DNA of 64,000 bases, from assembly GCA_026184415.1 (NCBI GenBank), contig CM047943.1, forward strand, positions 1,178,001-1,242,000, written 5' to 3'. This DNA is from Trichothecium roseum (lineage: Eukaryota; Ascomycota; Sordariomycetes; Hypocreales). The position numbers were made by a program, and so were the translations under genes. The notes beneath the pieces were generated by a model. It saw only the letters and a program-made list of their open reading frames with translations, did no database searches and was not told the origin of the DNA. How positions within the stretch are numbered: the stretch's first letter is position 1; the number at the start of each line of letters is the position of its first letter. Positions 21,701-34,150 of the stretch are shown one piece after another.

Positions 21701-24324
21701 TGTATTCGAGTCAAAGAGCCCACGCCTAGGGCAGCTGGCAACCCGCAGTATACACCGATTATAGATGCCAATAGGCAAACGGCTGCATTTGCTGATTAGA
21801 GAACGCCTTTTCTTTTTCCATTATCGTACGCGTCACAAAAAACAATGCTCCCCCTATTTCTAAAATTTCAACGCGTGTCTCAGGTCAATAAAAACACGCA
21901 CCAGGCTACATACGACCTCATCCCATTTAAAAATACCTGTTTGTTGTTCAGCGCACACACCGTCTCCCCTTGATGGAGGATCTTAGAAGGTCCGAGGTGT
22001 CGGTCATTGAAAAGGCAATCATGCTACTCTGACTACCTTCTTTTTTTATCCTTGGTAACCATCGCAATAGCTAACTGAGATTAATATGAACCGTTTCTTG
22101 TCTTTTCTTCCTTGATGGCAATGCCTCTCCGGCGGCGCTGTTTGATTTCTTTTTTTTCCTTTTTCTTCTTTGATGAACGTCTTCGCCGAATCGCACACCG
22201 CGCCTGCTACGGTATTTGGTGCCGAGGAACCACCTGATACTCGAGCGAGAGGGAGGCACAACCAAAGCAAGACAGAGGGCACATTATTCGGACCAAGATG
22301 GGGGCGGATTCTGGGGAAAAGGCTTTATGCCGCCATGCGGCCGGGCCAATCCTTATATTTCCAGATGTGCACAACCGATGGAAGGAGAGTGTACTCACTC
22401 TTACAAAAGAAAAAGAAAAAAAGGGGGGGAGGCTGCCTATCCAACTACGAGATACCCTACCACGCCAAAAATGATGCAGACCATGGGGGAGTCTAGAGGG
22501 GTACCAGACAGGTACATGGAATTTTGGAGTTGGAAGTATCTCCAAGTCCCAAGTCACTCTTTTGATGGGTGCACTTTTTCCTCTCCCGGCCTGGACAATG
22601 ATTGTGACTTTTGGACCCCACGGGTACGCAGCTTTTTTTTTCTTTGTTTTTCAGGGCAGTGTTTACATGGGCAGACATGAATGACCTCCAAGACAACTGC
22701 TTGTCTGGCAAAATTCCAACCAGTTACGGTTCGCCGATAACATCTATTTACCCCTACTCTTCTAGGTTCCATTTACCCGCTACAAGTAAGCCGCAAAATC
22801 GGAACAACACCGAGAAGAAGCATGTGTTTTGCGCGCGTGAAGGCAGAGGTGCGGTTATTAGTTTCGCCCCTGATGTTGCTGGAGATGCAAATGCCGGATA
22901 CCGGTACTTGAGAGAGGGGACAGCCAGGCTTACGCTCTCATCCCCTATGTATCCCATAGGCAATAACATGGATAAAGGAAGTAATATAGAAAAGGGAACG
23001 GTATGAATAATAAAGGAGAGGGGGAAAGACGGTGCATAGCAAACGGTATAGGTCGGCCTGTCCGTATTACTACTTACCTACCCACCATGAAGGCTTCCAG
23101 CGTACATACATAGTGCATAGTGCTCTTCCTCGACTGGTGACTCACGCTGGGGTTGTCCTCTTGCCACTACAACGACGCGAGCCAGCGAATGTCTGGATTC
23201 ATCCCTGGCGATTGGGTTTTTCGACGTGCATAGGCTGAGAACGACGGCGAAATCCTGTCAGGGGGGAGGGGTTCCGGGAGGGGGGCAGGGGGCAAAAGGT
23301 GACAGGACATGCTTTTTCTTTTTCTCCAATGACAACGTGTATGGCTTACTGTCGAAATTCAGTCGTATTGCAGCGGTCAAGACGGGGCTCGAGGCAAGCG
23401 GAGGAGCCAAGGCGTCGAGGCGGAAGAAACTCACTCCTCTCTGCGAGAGGCACAGTCTACTGGAATATGTGCCTTGTTCTCTGCGGAGCGGGGACATGAC
23501 CTGGTCTGCGCTTATTCGACCTCGGTCGTCGCTCCAACAGGTGCGGCCCTGTGTGTGCTGCTCCGCACGGAGTAATCAGATCTGCCAAAACCGACCAACA
23601 CGCGGATTAAATCACGAAACCCATCGAGAAGTAAAGAAGAAGAAAAATTGCCACTGCCCCGCCCCGCTGGGACGTGCAGATCAGATTTTGAAACACCGTT
23701 TCAAAAAGCTTTTCACATGGCGACCTTGACGATCGTCGGTTTTTTGAAAGGTCTTTGGTGTAGGCTGAGACCCACCAGGGGGGGGGGGGGGGAGGGGAGG
23801 GAGAGAAAACATGCAGCGGCGTTTCTATTCATATCTTTTGGTGGGGAAAAAAGAAGGTACGGAGTACTGTACGTAGGGTATGAAGGTATACCAGCCCTGT
23901 ACAATGACGATGTCCCTGCGGGCGGAATGGACAAGGAAGAATGCGTACGCACATGGTAGCAGCAGCGTAGTATAGCATCAGGGGCGGTGAAACTCTTCTT
24001 CCTCGCAAAAAGGTGCCTGTCACGTCACGTCACGGCAAGAAGTGGGAGCGATATGGTTACCTCCAAGACGGATCAGGCATTTAGTTTTGGTATTTAGGGT
24101 ATGGCAGTACGGAGTAGTAAGGAAGCACCATTTCCCAGACACCGCGACGGCCAACCCCCCACAAAGATCTTTGGTTCCCGGGCCCGAGAAGCACATGGCT
24201 TCGGTTGGAAAAGAAAAGGGTCCCGGGATGTCCGTGCTCGTGCAAACTCCGTGCTCCGGATTATACGTAGTAGGGGACTTTTTTTTCGCGGGATGCCTGC
24301 CACTAAAAGAAGATTCATTTTATG

Positions 24325-24345
24325 ACTACTACTACTACTACTACT
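24325..24345. repeat. ACT trinucleotide microsatellite
   Basis: Seven perfect ACT units lie in the gene-poor tract. A loosely complementary AGTGGTAGTAGTG stretch follows at 24371-24383, so a weak hairpin is possible. Confidence 0.9.
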
Positions 24346-25314
24346 ATCACAGAGAACTTAACTAAGCAGTAGTGGTAGTAGTGTTACCAGTCGTAGGGTA
24401 CGATACGGAGTCATCATGGTGTGTGTACGGAGTATTATATGCAAATGATTTTCAGTGGGAAAAATGGACAGAGATGGGGAGATGGGCTGCCACCCGAAAC
24501 ATTGAAACGTATAAGAAGATATACTACCCCAGTGATGTACAAGCATCGTCGTTTTCATGCACGCCTCGACCGCTTTGTTTCTTTTTTCTTCTTCTCCTCA
24601 TCAAGGGCTTACTGTATCCGTACTACCCAGCTGGTCTTTTATATGACTGTCCCCGAGAGGCCCTGACCCCCCCCGAGAAAAGAATGATGCAAGAATGAAG
24701 CGAGGGGATAAACCAGCGTTGACTGGATCGCCACCGCTGCTGCTGCGTGTTACAGGTTATGTACGGTGTATGCACGAGAAAAAAGAGCCCCGTCTACCCA
24801 TTTACGCATCTACCACTACACCTTACTCCATACGTGCGCAGACATTGCTTTCGAAAAAGAAAAAGCCCTTCTTTATTGGTCCGGTTGCGTTGTGTTGTGT
24901 TGGGGAGGAGGGGGGGGGGGAGGAATCCTGTAGGATTTTTACGGTTGCTACCCTACTACGTACTCGTTCTTCTTCCCTCCGGTTTGAAATCATTCATACT
25001 CATCAGTTCGGAAGGAAACGGTTTATTTGCAACCCCCCTCTCTCCGTTCTCCGTACGAGACTTTCAATACCTTTTTCTGGATCCATTTTATACTGGGGGT
25101 TTTTTTGGGGGGGGAGGGGGGGCAGCTGAACATTTGACGGTGCTGAGGGGTCTTTTTTTTGGGCAAGTATTGGCTAGGCGGTGACGTCGGTTGGACCCCC
25201 TCCCTCCCTCTCTCTCTCTCTCCGACCCTTGAACATGTGGATTCTCTTCTTGCAGAATAGTTTCTCAGGACGACCTGCGGCGTGGTTGCAGCGGCCTAGA
25301 AGAGGAGGGGTAAG

Positions 25315-25359
25315 GGAGAAGAAGACGAAGACGAAGAAGAAGAAGAAGAAGAAGAAGAA
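25315..25359. repeat. GAA/GAC trinucleotide microsatellite
   Basis: This is a purine-rich triplet array (GAAGACGAAGACGAAGAAGAA type, 15 units). No gene frame around it is supported. Confidence 0.9.
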
Positions 25360-28300
25360 TGGGTCATGATGACATGGCTTGGATTGCGCAGAGGAGGTTG
25401 GTACTAGTAGTGACTTTCCCTACCACAATCAGGTTCTACGTAAGGTACGGAATACCATGTATGGAGAGGTAGTGCTCCGTAGACATGCAACGGACGATAT
25501 GCTACAGAGTAGACAGATGAAGGGCAAACACCAGGTCCTGCACGGTTACGGCATCGCAGCCATCCAGCTGATTGGGAAACAAGGCAGTTCCCAATCTCGC
25601 CACCGGATCTCGCCCGTTATGTACTCCGTAGTAGTGGGCGAAACAGACAAGATGGATGGATGTGCAGTTGGGGTACGTAGTGGTAGTGGTAGATTGGAGA
25701 TCTCAGCCTTTCGAACCCATTTGCATCCAGCGACATCCTCCCCCGGAAAGATCGGCGTGTTTCGCGGGTCGAATGCGGTAAACAGCTTGCAGAGAGAAGA
25801 AGAGCTCCTGTGTGCTCCGTCCGTACAGACGGTGATTCGGTGCAGCTTTCAGCTCTCAGCCCAGGCCTCCCAGGGCGAATGCAGGTTATGGCTACGCGTC
25901 CACCACCAGACACGTACTGCTCCGTAGTGCTCCGTATGATACTCCGTATCCCCTGTCCACAATGTTTCCCGTAATAAACTCTCGCAGCTCTTAGCGGGAA
26001 AGCGGATCGATCCATTTTCTCACGAACGGATATCCGATAATATCACACCCCCCACCTCACCCCACCCCCTCATCCCCCACACGAGCTGAGAATGACACAC
26101 AACCCTAGCGGTCCGCTAGAAAGATTGACGAGGCACCCAAAATCTTGCCCCATCAAAAAAGGAGACAGAGATGAAGGAAAGATCTGCGCCGCCCTGGTTC
26201 CTTTCCTCCCCCGCGATAGGTATTTAGACGCTACTACATAGTACGGAGTAGTCGATGTGGAAGAAAAGGGCTTCTTCCGTTGTTGACAAATGTTGGGCAT
26301 CTAGTGTTATACATACCTATGCGTATGCGTATATGCTATGCCTGAAGAATACGACATGTACAATGTTGCGCGCGCAGCGAGCAGGCGCGTACAACGCCAA
26401 TAAGCACCTTATTTCTCCGGCTCCTCTGATCCGACACTCTCAGCCTCTCCCCGGGACTTTGGGCCCGTTGTTGGGAGTATAGAAGCCGTTGGATGGGAAC
26501 TGCCAGGGGGGAGTTGCGTGTACCTCCCGGAGAGTGTTCATTATCGGGACTCCCCTTGAGAGAGTCCTCTTATCCGGCACTGCAGCTCTGCTCCGTATAG
26601 GCGACAATGGGGCAAGAAGCGGGCGCTCTGGAGAGGATCGTCGTCCTTCGAAGGCTGGGAAGTAGTAAGTGACTGGGCGATTCATGTGTGAGTTTTGCGT
26701 TCACGAGGTGGAACTTATCCGGCATCACGCACAAAGAAGCACGGCCGACGATACGGGGAAGGATGCGCCATCCGTAGCGGGCATGAAATACAAATACAAA
26801 TCGACGAGATAGATTTCGATAAACGAGCCGGGCCACCGGGTCATGACACTACTGCTGGTGCTACTACATAGTACTCCTGCTACTACTCCTGCTACTATTA
26901 CCACCTACTATCACTATTACTACTACTGCCACTACCGTTATACCACTATCAAACAGCCACTGCCGCCCAAGTGCCGCGGACGGGAAAGAGATGCATCCTT
27001 CCCACGCCTTCTCGCACACAGAAAACACACACGCCCCTCCCCCCCCCCAGCTTTGCCATCGTCTTCAGCCGCACATAAACTAAACAAAGGAAACAGAGAG
27101 AAAAAAAACAAATCAAGTGTGAGAGCAAAAATCCAGGGTCCGGCGGCGGAGAAATAAAAACCAGGCGCGCCAATCTAGACGCTATGACATGGTAGTAGTA
27201 CAACGTGCACGCGCAACGCCAAAGCCTCGAATCGATGCAACCCACCCACCCACTCATAATTGGGCTTTGCCTTCATCCCCCATCCTGTTAGATGCAAGCT
27301 ACTAGTGTTGGCCAGATATATCACCGCAAAATGAAGTTGGGGGGGGGGGGGGAAAGGAAAGAAGGATGACCCGGAAAATGTTGATTTTGTACATGGCGCC
27401 ATCGCGCTTTCAAAGGTGGTTCTTTTAGTAGCAGGAATCCAGATTAGCAGCACTCCGTGGCCAGTCAACCAGTTGGCATTACCCCGTACTGCCACTGCTA
27501 GCACATAGTACTATAGTAACACCCCTCCCCCTCCCCTCCCCCTTGCACATTTAGGGTATGTACGGAGTACCATGATTGCTACTAAGAAAAGATGCAAAGC
27601 GCAGAGGCACCGCCCCGGTCTGTGCAAGCCGCATCGAAACCCGAACCCGCAACGACTGACTGACTGACTGTGGACGCCAGGCGGGCCGGGCAAACACTCC
27701 GGATCTTCGTCCTTTCTCTCCCTCTCCCTCTCTCTCTACTATGTACGAACAGTAGTATGGTAGGGGAGGGGCCTATACCTGTTACACGGAGTACTAATAG
27801 AAGTGATCGACGAGGTGATAATCGGCCACATGGTGCCTATCCGTACATGCAGCCAAACTGTCATCGCTCCTCCATATGTAGCACGGAGTACATGCAATAC
27901 TAACCATGTCACTCATAGGCCAAACCTTGTGACAAGCTACTCTGTAGGAGCCAGACCCTGGAGTTGATGACATGTCGCAACGCAGGGGGATTCGAGGCAC
28001 AGAAGCTGTCACTGGGGGGAGGGGTTTTGAACAAGGTCAATCATCAAAAGGCTTTTTTTTTCATCTTTGCCTGCCTCTTGAATATTATGTTCCATTGCCA
28101 TCGAGCTAAAAACTCGGGCAAGCCGCTCCGTCGTCTCCAAAATGAGAAATTCCATGCATCATCCATCATCGGCATATCATAAAACGAAGGAAAACCCGCG
28201 TAAAAAGCAACGACACGCTCAATATAAGTACAAGTAGACCTTCCAAGAAGAAAAGGAAGAGGAAAACAAACCCCCTAGGCCTTCGGCGGTAAGTGCAGAT

Positions 28301-28511
28301 GCTGCGAAGTAAAATGAAAGAAAACAGAGGAGAGCCGCATTATGTACCCAAAACTCGTATAATAAGGAAAAGAAAAATGCAAAGAGATGAAATAACATCC
28401 CAGTTGTGTGACTCGTTGCGTGAAGAAATAGAAGCAGAAGAAGAAGAAGAAGAAGAAGAAATGAATCATAAACCACTCCCGCCTGAGATGCCCTCTTTAT
28501 TAATCATGACT

Positions 28512-30950
28512 TCATAAAGCCATGTCCATCTCCGACCAGATTGCGGTGGGTACACCTGTCTCAACCTTCATATCGTTCATGTTCCATGGTTGACCGTTCG
28601 CATCGTAGTCCATCATTGGGGGCATCTGCGGTAGCCACGTGTGCTGGAGTCCCACCATGCCCGAGAGGCTCAGCTCCTCCCGGGATTGGATTCCCAAGGC
28701 GTTGGCGTTCATTGGATGCATCGCAAACATCTCTTCCCCCGTTGCGGTACCTGCACGGCTGTGCCATTGTGCCTTCATAGGTTGAGGATGGGATCGGGGC
28801 ATGTTGGTGATGTCTGCAGGGTTGAACAAGTGCCCGTGTTGTGGTGTATCGAGAGGCTCGGGTGATAGCGTCGCAACTGAGGACTCCTTGGGCGAGACGA
28901 AAACGGAACTATGATCGACCTCGGGTGTTGTGGCTGTCGATAGGTGCTCCGACTCGCCTTGGGTAGGCGATAGAGCGTTAGACTCAGGATCGCTGAGGTC
29001 AGCAGTTTGTGTTGAAGTTGACCCGCGGGAGCCAAAAGAGCGCATCGTAACTTTGAGCTGCTTGCGGACAGTGCGGAGGGTGCTCTTTTGCTCAAGAAAG
29101 TCATGCTTCGTCGCCAAGTAGAGGCGGCTGCAAAGAGTCTCGAGGTTCGGCATATATATCTGCAGGGAGGGGCACTGGGCCATAATGTTATCCGTCTGTC
29201 TTCTGTTGTCAATGCTTCGCAGGGCACGGGCACAGCTATCGAAAGCAAGTCCAAATGCCGAGGGCAGACCCGAGCGTGGAGTCGGCGTGACAGGGAAAGC
29301 TTCCGTAGGTTGAGCAGAAGCAACAGCGAATATTTGGAGCAGCTCTTCAATGGAATAGCAGAGGCGCTCAACGACGTTTGCAAACATGGAGTCGTCGGAA
29401 CGAGGAGGAAACAGGCACTGTATAGCTAGAGTGTGGTAAACGACGAGGGCATAGCTAATGGCGGAAACATCACTGGTCTGGGCGTTGAGTTCGTGGATGC
29501 TCTCCATGAGAAAGAAGTTGGTATCGTGAGCTAGTTGCAGAGGATTATACTGCTTGCCGACGTGTTGAGGGTGGAAGCCACAGGAATGAGCGATGGCAAT
29601 AGCAACATGAGCCATGGGCCACATCTCCCTGACGGCCGACCTCTGTTTCTGGAGTGTACTAAGATTCTCTGAAACAAGATCCAATTGCATCGCAGCCGAC
29701 CCATCATCGTTGATAGGAATAAAAACCGGAGTCTGGACAGTAGGGGCGCGTCCGGCAAAGTGATCGCGACCTGTTTGGGTATAGACCCAAAGGCACATCG
29801 AGTACGTCGCCCAGTAAAGGTAGTCAATAAGCTCCTTTTCAACATCGTAGACATCGATACCATTGATGCGACTGGACAGCTGCATCCCGTCCAGGGAAAC
29901 CACCTGCTCCTTCAAATCTGCTGCCATCTTGCCGGCCAGCTCAATATAGTTGATGGCTCTGCGGAACTGTGAAGCCCCCAACGCGTTCCAGCCGAGGAGC
30001 ATCAGGGCTTGAGCCGTTGCGAGGCCATTAAATATCCTGGTAGAGATACCGCTGTATACGACCGTGCCCGAGTCCGTCATGACGGTTGTGCTCTGGATTT
30101 GGAGGGGACGGTTGCGGAGCTGGGCTGCTGCCCAGTTTATGAGTCCCTGTCCACGGGCGGTAGCAGCCTCTCCCCCAATGGTGAAGTTGGCATCGGCTAG
30201 CATGACTGCTAGTAGAACTTCATCGTGGGTGCCGTCGCGAAGTTCTCGCAGCAAAAGGGTTTTGGAGACTAGGAAAGACAGTGGATGGGAGGAGTACCAG
30301 ACGTCGATGAGCTGTGTTCTTTGACGCTTGTTGTCATCGTTTATGGGATTGACTGAGGGGGCATGGCTATCAAACATGCTGGGGGTATCGTCGTGCTCTA
30401 GGCCAGAGAAAAAGAAGCTAGCTTCGCCATTATCTACATGGCAGCAACCAAGCCCGCTCAGCTGGCTAGTGGTAACACCGACCAGATCGTGTGTTAGCAG
30501 AGAGAGCATGCTAGAGTTCCTGATACTCCTCTGCCCGAACTTGGTCACCATGCCTTCCGGTAGACGTCTCCCTTGACTCCTGTTGTGAAGCCCACTGGGA
30601 GCCCAGTTATCGAAGAAGGCCCTCTCTAGAGCACTGGCAATATCCTCTCCATCCTCAGGGGCGGAAAAGTCATCAGCGATGGGTACTATGGGGCTGTCTC
30701 GGATAGAGCCTCCGGTAGAGGACCTCTGTCTGCTCATGAGAGAAGCAAGATCTCCATTACGCATACTCAGAGAGTCGGACCTGGTAGAAGGTTCGAGGCT
30801 GGCACGGGCCTTGGGTCGAGGCGGTTCAAAGTCGTAAATGCAGTCGGCGCCCTGCCTGTTGCAGGCTTCGCATATGGTCTCGTTGGAACACTTGATCTTA
30901 CGTGCGCGGCAGAAGGCACATGAGCGCCTAAGTCTGTGCTTGGAGGCCAT
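28512..30950 (-). CDS. Zn2Cys6 transcription factor with fungal-specific regulatory domain
   Basis: A single 812-residue exon. The N terminus is a zinc cluster, RRSCAFCRARKIKC then ETICEACNRQGADC (Cys-X2-Cys-X6-Cys-X5-Cys-X2-Cys-X6-Cys), followed by a Pro/Arg/Ser linker. The middle (about 220-560) fits the fungal transcription-factor regulatory domain (Fungal_trans type): VLLAVMLADANFTIGGE, ALMLLGWNALGASQFRRAI and YWATYSMCLWVYTQTGRDHF are recognisable helices. The region after about 640 is Ser/Thr/Pro-rich and disordered, and the end is Met/Trp/Asp-rich (WNMNDMKVETG), as in acidic activation tails. It should be a nuclear DNA-binding regulator. Its targets are unknown, and the nearest genes give no pathway hint. 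It sits at the border of the large gene-poor tract. The absence of introns in a gene this long is somewhat unusual here but fits the MFS gene at 44.3 kb. Confidence 0.9.
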   Translation of the reverse strand: MASKHRLRRSCAFCRARKIKCSNETICEACNRQGADCIYDFEPPRPKARASLEPSTRSDSLSMRNGDLASLMSRQRSSTGGSIRDSPIVPIADDFSAPEDGEDIASALERAFFDNWAPSGLHNRSQGRRLPEGMVTKFGQRSIRNSSMLSLLTHDLVGVTTSQLSGLGCCHVDNGEASFFFSGLEHDDTPSMFDSHAPSVNPINDDNKRQRTQLIDVWYSSHPLSFLVSKTLLLRELRDGTHDEVLLAVMLADANFTIGGEAATARGQGLINWAAAQLRNRPLQIQSTTVMTDSGTVVYSGISTRIFNGLATAQALMLLGWNALGASQFRRAINYIELAGKMAADLKEQVVSLDGMQLSSRINGIDVYDVEKELIDYLYWATYSMCLWVYTQTGRDHFAGRAPTVQTPVFIPINDDGSAAMQLDLVSENLSTLQKQRSAVREMWPMAHVAIAIAHSCGFHPQHVGKQYNPLQLAHDTNFFLMESIHELNAQTSDVSAISYALVVYHTLAIQCLFPPRSDDSMFANVVERLCYSIEELLQIFAVASAQPTEAFPVTPTPRSGLPSAFGLAFDSCARALRSIDNRRQTDNIMAQCPSLQIYMPNLETLCSRLYLATKHDFLEQKSTLRTVRKQLKVTMRSFGSRGSTSTQTADLSDPESNALSPTQGESEHLSTATTPEVDHSSVFVSPKESSVATLSPEPLDTPQHGHLFNPADITNMPRSHPQPMKAQWHSRAGTATGEEMFAMHPMNANALGIQSREELSLSGMVGLQHTWLPQMPPMMDYDANGQPWNMNDMKVETGVPTAIWSEMDMAL

Positions 30951-33900
30951 TGCTGGTTGTGTGAGCTGAGAAGTCTGCCTATGAGATTGTCTCTAGGCGA
31001 AGAGACGGGGACAGGAAGTAAAGTCGTATGGTGTGCTCCGTAACTGAAAAGTGTATTCCAAGCTTCTGATATGTGTTGCTATATACCGAAGAATATATGG
31101 AAACAATTCGGATCGTCTTTTTGGTGTGATTGATAGTCGAATCGTTGTGGATGATGGGGAGGCAAAACATCAAACTCTAGATCCAAGGACGTGCGTGATA
31201 TAAGGATAATAAAGACCCTGACGGTGTACTTTGACGTAGTTGGAGTTGTTGGCACATTCCCGTACGAGTACACACCTGCTATTTCGGTGCCTTCATCGTG
31301 GGCAGTCTCATGCTTGCAGGGCCATGGATGCTAGTCCTGCAGAAGTGAGTGGAGTGGGCGTGTGGGGTGTGTTCAGCCAGGATACTCCGTAAGGCGTGCA
31401 GGACTTGTATACGTGAACCCCCCCCCTCACCCCCCTCTCCCCCCTCTCCCCTCCCCTACATACTCCGTAACTGACATCGTGGGCAGTCCAAGACGTGGGG
31501 AGGGATTCAGCTCTAAGCCCAGTTGGTCACACATTGGCTCAGCCAGTGATGTAAGATTAGAAGGCCTCCTCCGTCAAGGCGTTGACCGTCTATTACCCTT
31601 GTCTGGGTCTAGCATCTTTTGCTGCTTACACCTGAAGCGTAGCATCATATGTAGTCCGTATGGTCCTCCGTACCCCATAACGCTGCGGTTGCTGTCGTGT
31701 GTAATTAGCTAGCCAACCCCCATCTCAAGGCTTTTGAAACGGTAGCATAAGGCACAGCGTCTTCGCAGAGGGTGAAGTGAGCAATCGCGCCAGCGCTACG
31801 CTGCGCTTCGGGGGCAAAAATGGGTTGAGGCACATCGATGGACCGGAGGTAGGTACTTGTGCTTGTCGTTCGAGGTTCCCTCTCACTTGTATCATTTCTC
31901 TCCACGTTGCTGTTTGTAGATCATCGCTTCACAGTCGCACAGTCTAGCCGTCTCCAGCTGGCGGGCGACGGCTCTTGTAATCGTTCAATCAGACGCGCGC
32001 TTGAGGAAGAGAACTACCAGTCCGCAATAGTAGTAGATCGTGATATGAGCACTAATAATCGATACCAAATATGGTCTTGCCTTCGGTACCGAAGACTTTC
32101 ATCCTGTGGCGATCTTGAAACCGCACCGGCTCCACGCCTAATACCAGCCATTGTCGAAACACAATTGTCGGCCCAAGATGGCGTGCCTACTAAGGAGTAG
32201 GTCTGTACCAGTGTACGACTTTACCAAGGCAGCAAGCATCAGCTTTCATGGCTGTCGGTTCTCGCAAATTAGAGTGCTGGCGGGCGTTCAGATTACCCGA
32301 AGAGGAAATCAACAGCTGTAGTAAGAAATACAAAATCGTCTTGGTATCAAGTCAACGAGGTTGACAGGTCGAATTGTACTCCGTACATCTCTTCTAGCAG
32401 GGGAAAGGACCTTTGATGTACCGATTACTCCGTAGATTTCAGTTTAATTATCCAATTCATTAACATGGGTGTCTCGGTAGTCCGGGGAAAGCATTAAGCA
32501 TCAGGATATGCCATCATGGACCTAAGCAAGGCCTTGCTTCCTTTCTTCGAGTTTGGTTCCCTGAGGGCTGGGACGGAGTAATGAGGTACGGAGGACTCGG
32601 TACTCTGACACTGCTGTGGTGCTGAGGACGAGCACATGGCCCACAAAGCGCCGCTAAAACGTTGCTGATCGTCGGTCAGCCCACTCATCCAGTAATGCCC
32701 TCTGATAGCCTGTAAATTGCTTCAACGCCATCGCCAATATGGAACAGGGACTCGGCCGAGGTAGTTTTTCGTCCATGCCGTGCAGTTGGGAGTTTGCGAC
32801 TCTTTATTACTTTGATGAATGGCATCCGAATAACCACGATATCTCTATCATGGAAACCATCGCATCAATCCGATGATTTTCAGTTCATTCATCTTCCAAG
32901 AACTGCACAGAAAATTACTGGCCAGTACCTCATACCACCAGAGGTTCTGTTGCCCCTGCTTCTCGATAGCGGGGTTGCTGCTAAAAATGACAGAAACGTC
33001 CTTTTCACCCTTGCTCTCAGCACTGATATCACCCACTTGGTCTCTTTATCCCGGACTGCCTCGGGTGACGGAGGACTTCTGCTATTGCACGCCGTAAAGT
33101 ACGGGGTCAAATTTCCAGTAGCTTGACAAACCTGATGGATTAGAATTGGACCGTGGAGCAAAAGATAGGTATTGCCTAGAGTTGAGGCCGATTAGGGCTT
33201 ATCCATAGTACTTGGTATCGGCTGGGCAATGCGTGCCGCAATCTTGACTATCATCCAAAGCTCCTGAATTTACACTTCTGCATACTGCGCCAGCCAGTTT
33301 GATTAGTGCGTGGTGCGATGAATGTTGTCTGCTTAATCTTGCAATCGTTGGCAGAGGAGTTCATCGGATCTTGTCGGTGTCTGTCAGTCGGAATCCCTAG
33401 CTAGCACGAATGATTAGAATTACTTGTCAACTAGCGCGTGTACAAGAGACAGACATTGGGGTGCACACTGACAGTTTGAAATTATGGGCCTTCAACGGTT
33501 TGAATAAAATGTAATCATCTTCTCGATACATTATGCGTAGGAGCACTGTGTGAAGTACGTGGTAGGAAACGTCAAGATGAAAGTAGATGCATGATAATTT
33601 ACAGCTACAGGAAAGATGGTAGATTGTTACCACTACTAGCTCTTACGACAACGACGACAACGACGACAACAACAAGAACAACAGTGCCTTCCGTAGTAAT
33701 TAAAGTACTACGTGTTCACTACGATTAGTCATTCTCTGGACTTCACCGAAGGCAACTGCTACTGCTCGCATCGTTCTTTCCTGGACAAGGATTTCATGTG
33801 TGAAAGGGGACTTGCGAATAACTACTAGCGTTACTGTTATTGCTACTGGTAGTAGGTACTGCTAAGTAGATATCATGTTATCGAGTTAAGACGAGTCAAG

Positions 33901-34150
33901 TAAATCTTCCAAGTTCCTTCCATTTGAATGAAAGGAACAACAGCAAAGCCATGATCATCCTTCCAAGGCAGAGTAATCACAATTTCCCGTCATCTCTCGC
34001 CCATTGACACCGAAACTACTTATTGGCCATCAACTTCTTCAACTCGATTTGTTCTCCATCTTAGCCACCGGGGTGCTATACATTAAACATTCGTTTCTCT
34101 TCCTCTTTGTTTTGTTCTTCTTTAGCACCATCCCCATTTACACTTTGATA
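30951..34150. other. 3.2-kb divergent intergenic region
   Basis: No gene is supported between the divergently transcribed Zn2Cys6 regulator and the MCT-like transporter. It contains a long pyrimidine tract (about 31418-31457, CCCCCCTCTCCCC type), a CGACGACAA-type triplet run (about 33645-33680) and four exact TACTCCGTA motifs (31383, 31461, 32377, 32426). Open frames are short and featureless. Confidence 0.55.

Larger units (their letters stand above)
15773..28511. other. 12.7-kb gene-poor tract
   Basis: I cannot support any protein gene here. Open frames are short (at most 184 codons), occur equally on both strands, overlap one another and lack domain motifs. The sequence is not AT-rich enough to suggest repeat-induced point mutation, and I see no long terminal repeats, transposase or reverse-transcriptase motifs. 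It is rich in homopolymers (C11 near 17230, G12 near 23779, T and A runs), triplet arrays (ACT at 24325-24345; GAA/GAC at 25315-25359; GAA at 28436-28460) and CT/TC runs (17000-17040, 27715-27740). Nine copies of the TACGGAGTA motif are present. A minus-strand frame at 15868-16416 has an Arg-rich amphipathic stretch (ERIRRMRLHIEALAERF) like the ends of some fungal regulators, but no start or partner exons are clear. Confidence 0.6.

Noticed and set aside
25379..25927. 182-codon plus-strand open frame in the gene-poor tract
   Set aside because: It spans motif copies and simple sequence, shows no recognisable features, and its reverse strand is also open.
15773..28511. repeat-induced point mutation or transposon relic as explanation of the gene-poor tract
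   Set aside because: By eye the base composition is not strongly AT-shifted and TpA-rich, and no terminal repeats or transposon protein motifs were found. A computed RIP index could still change this.
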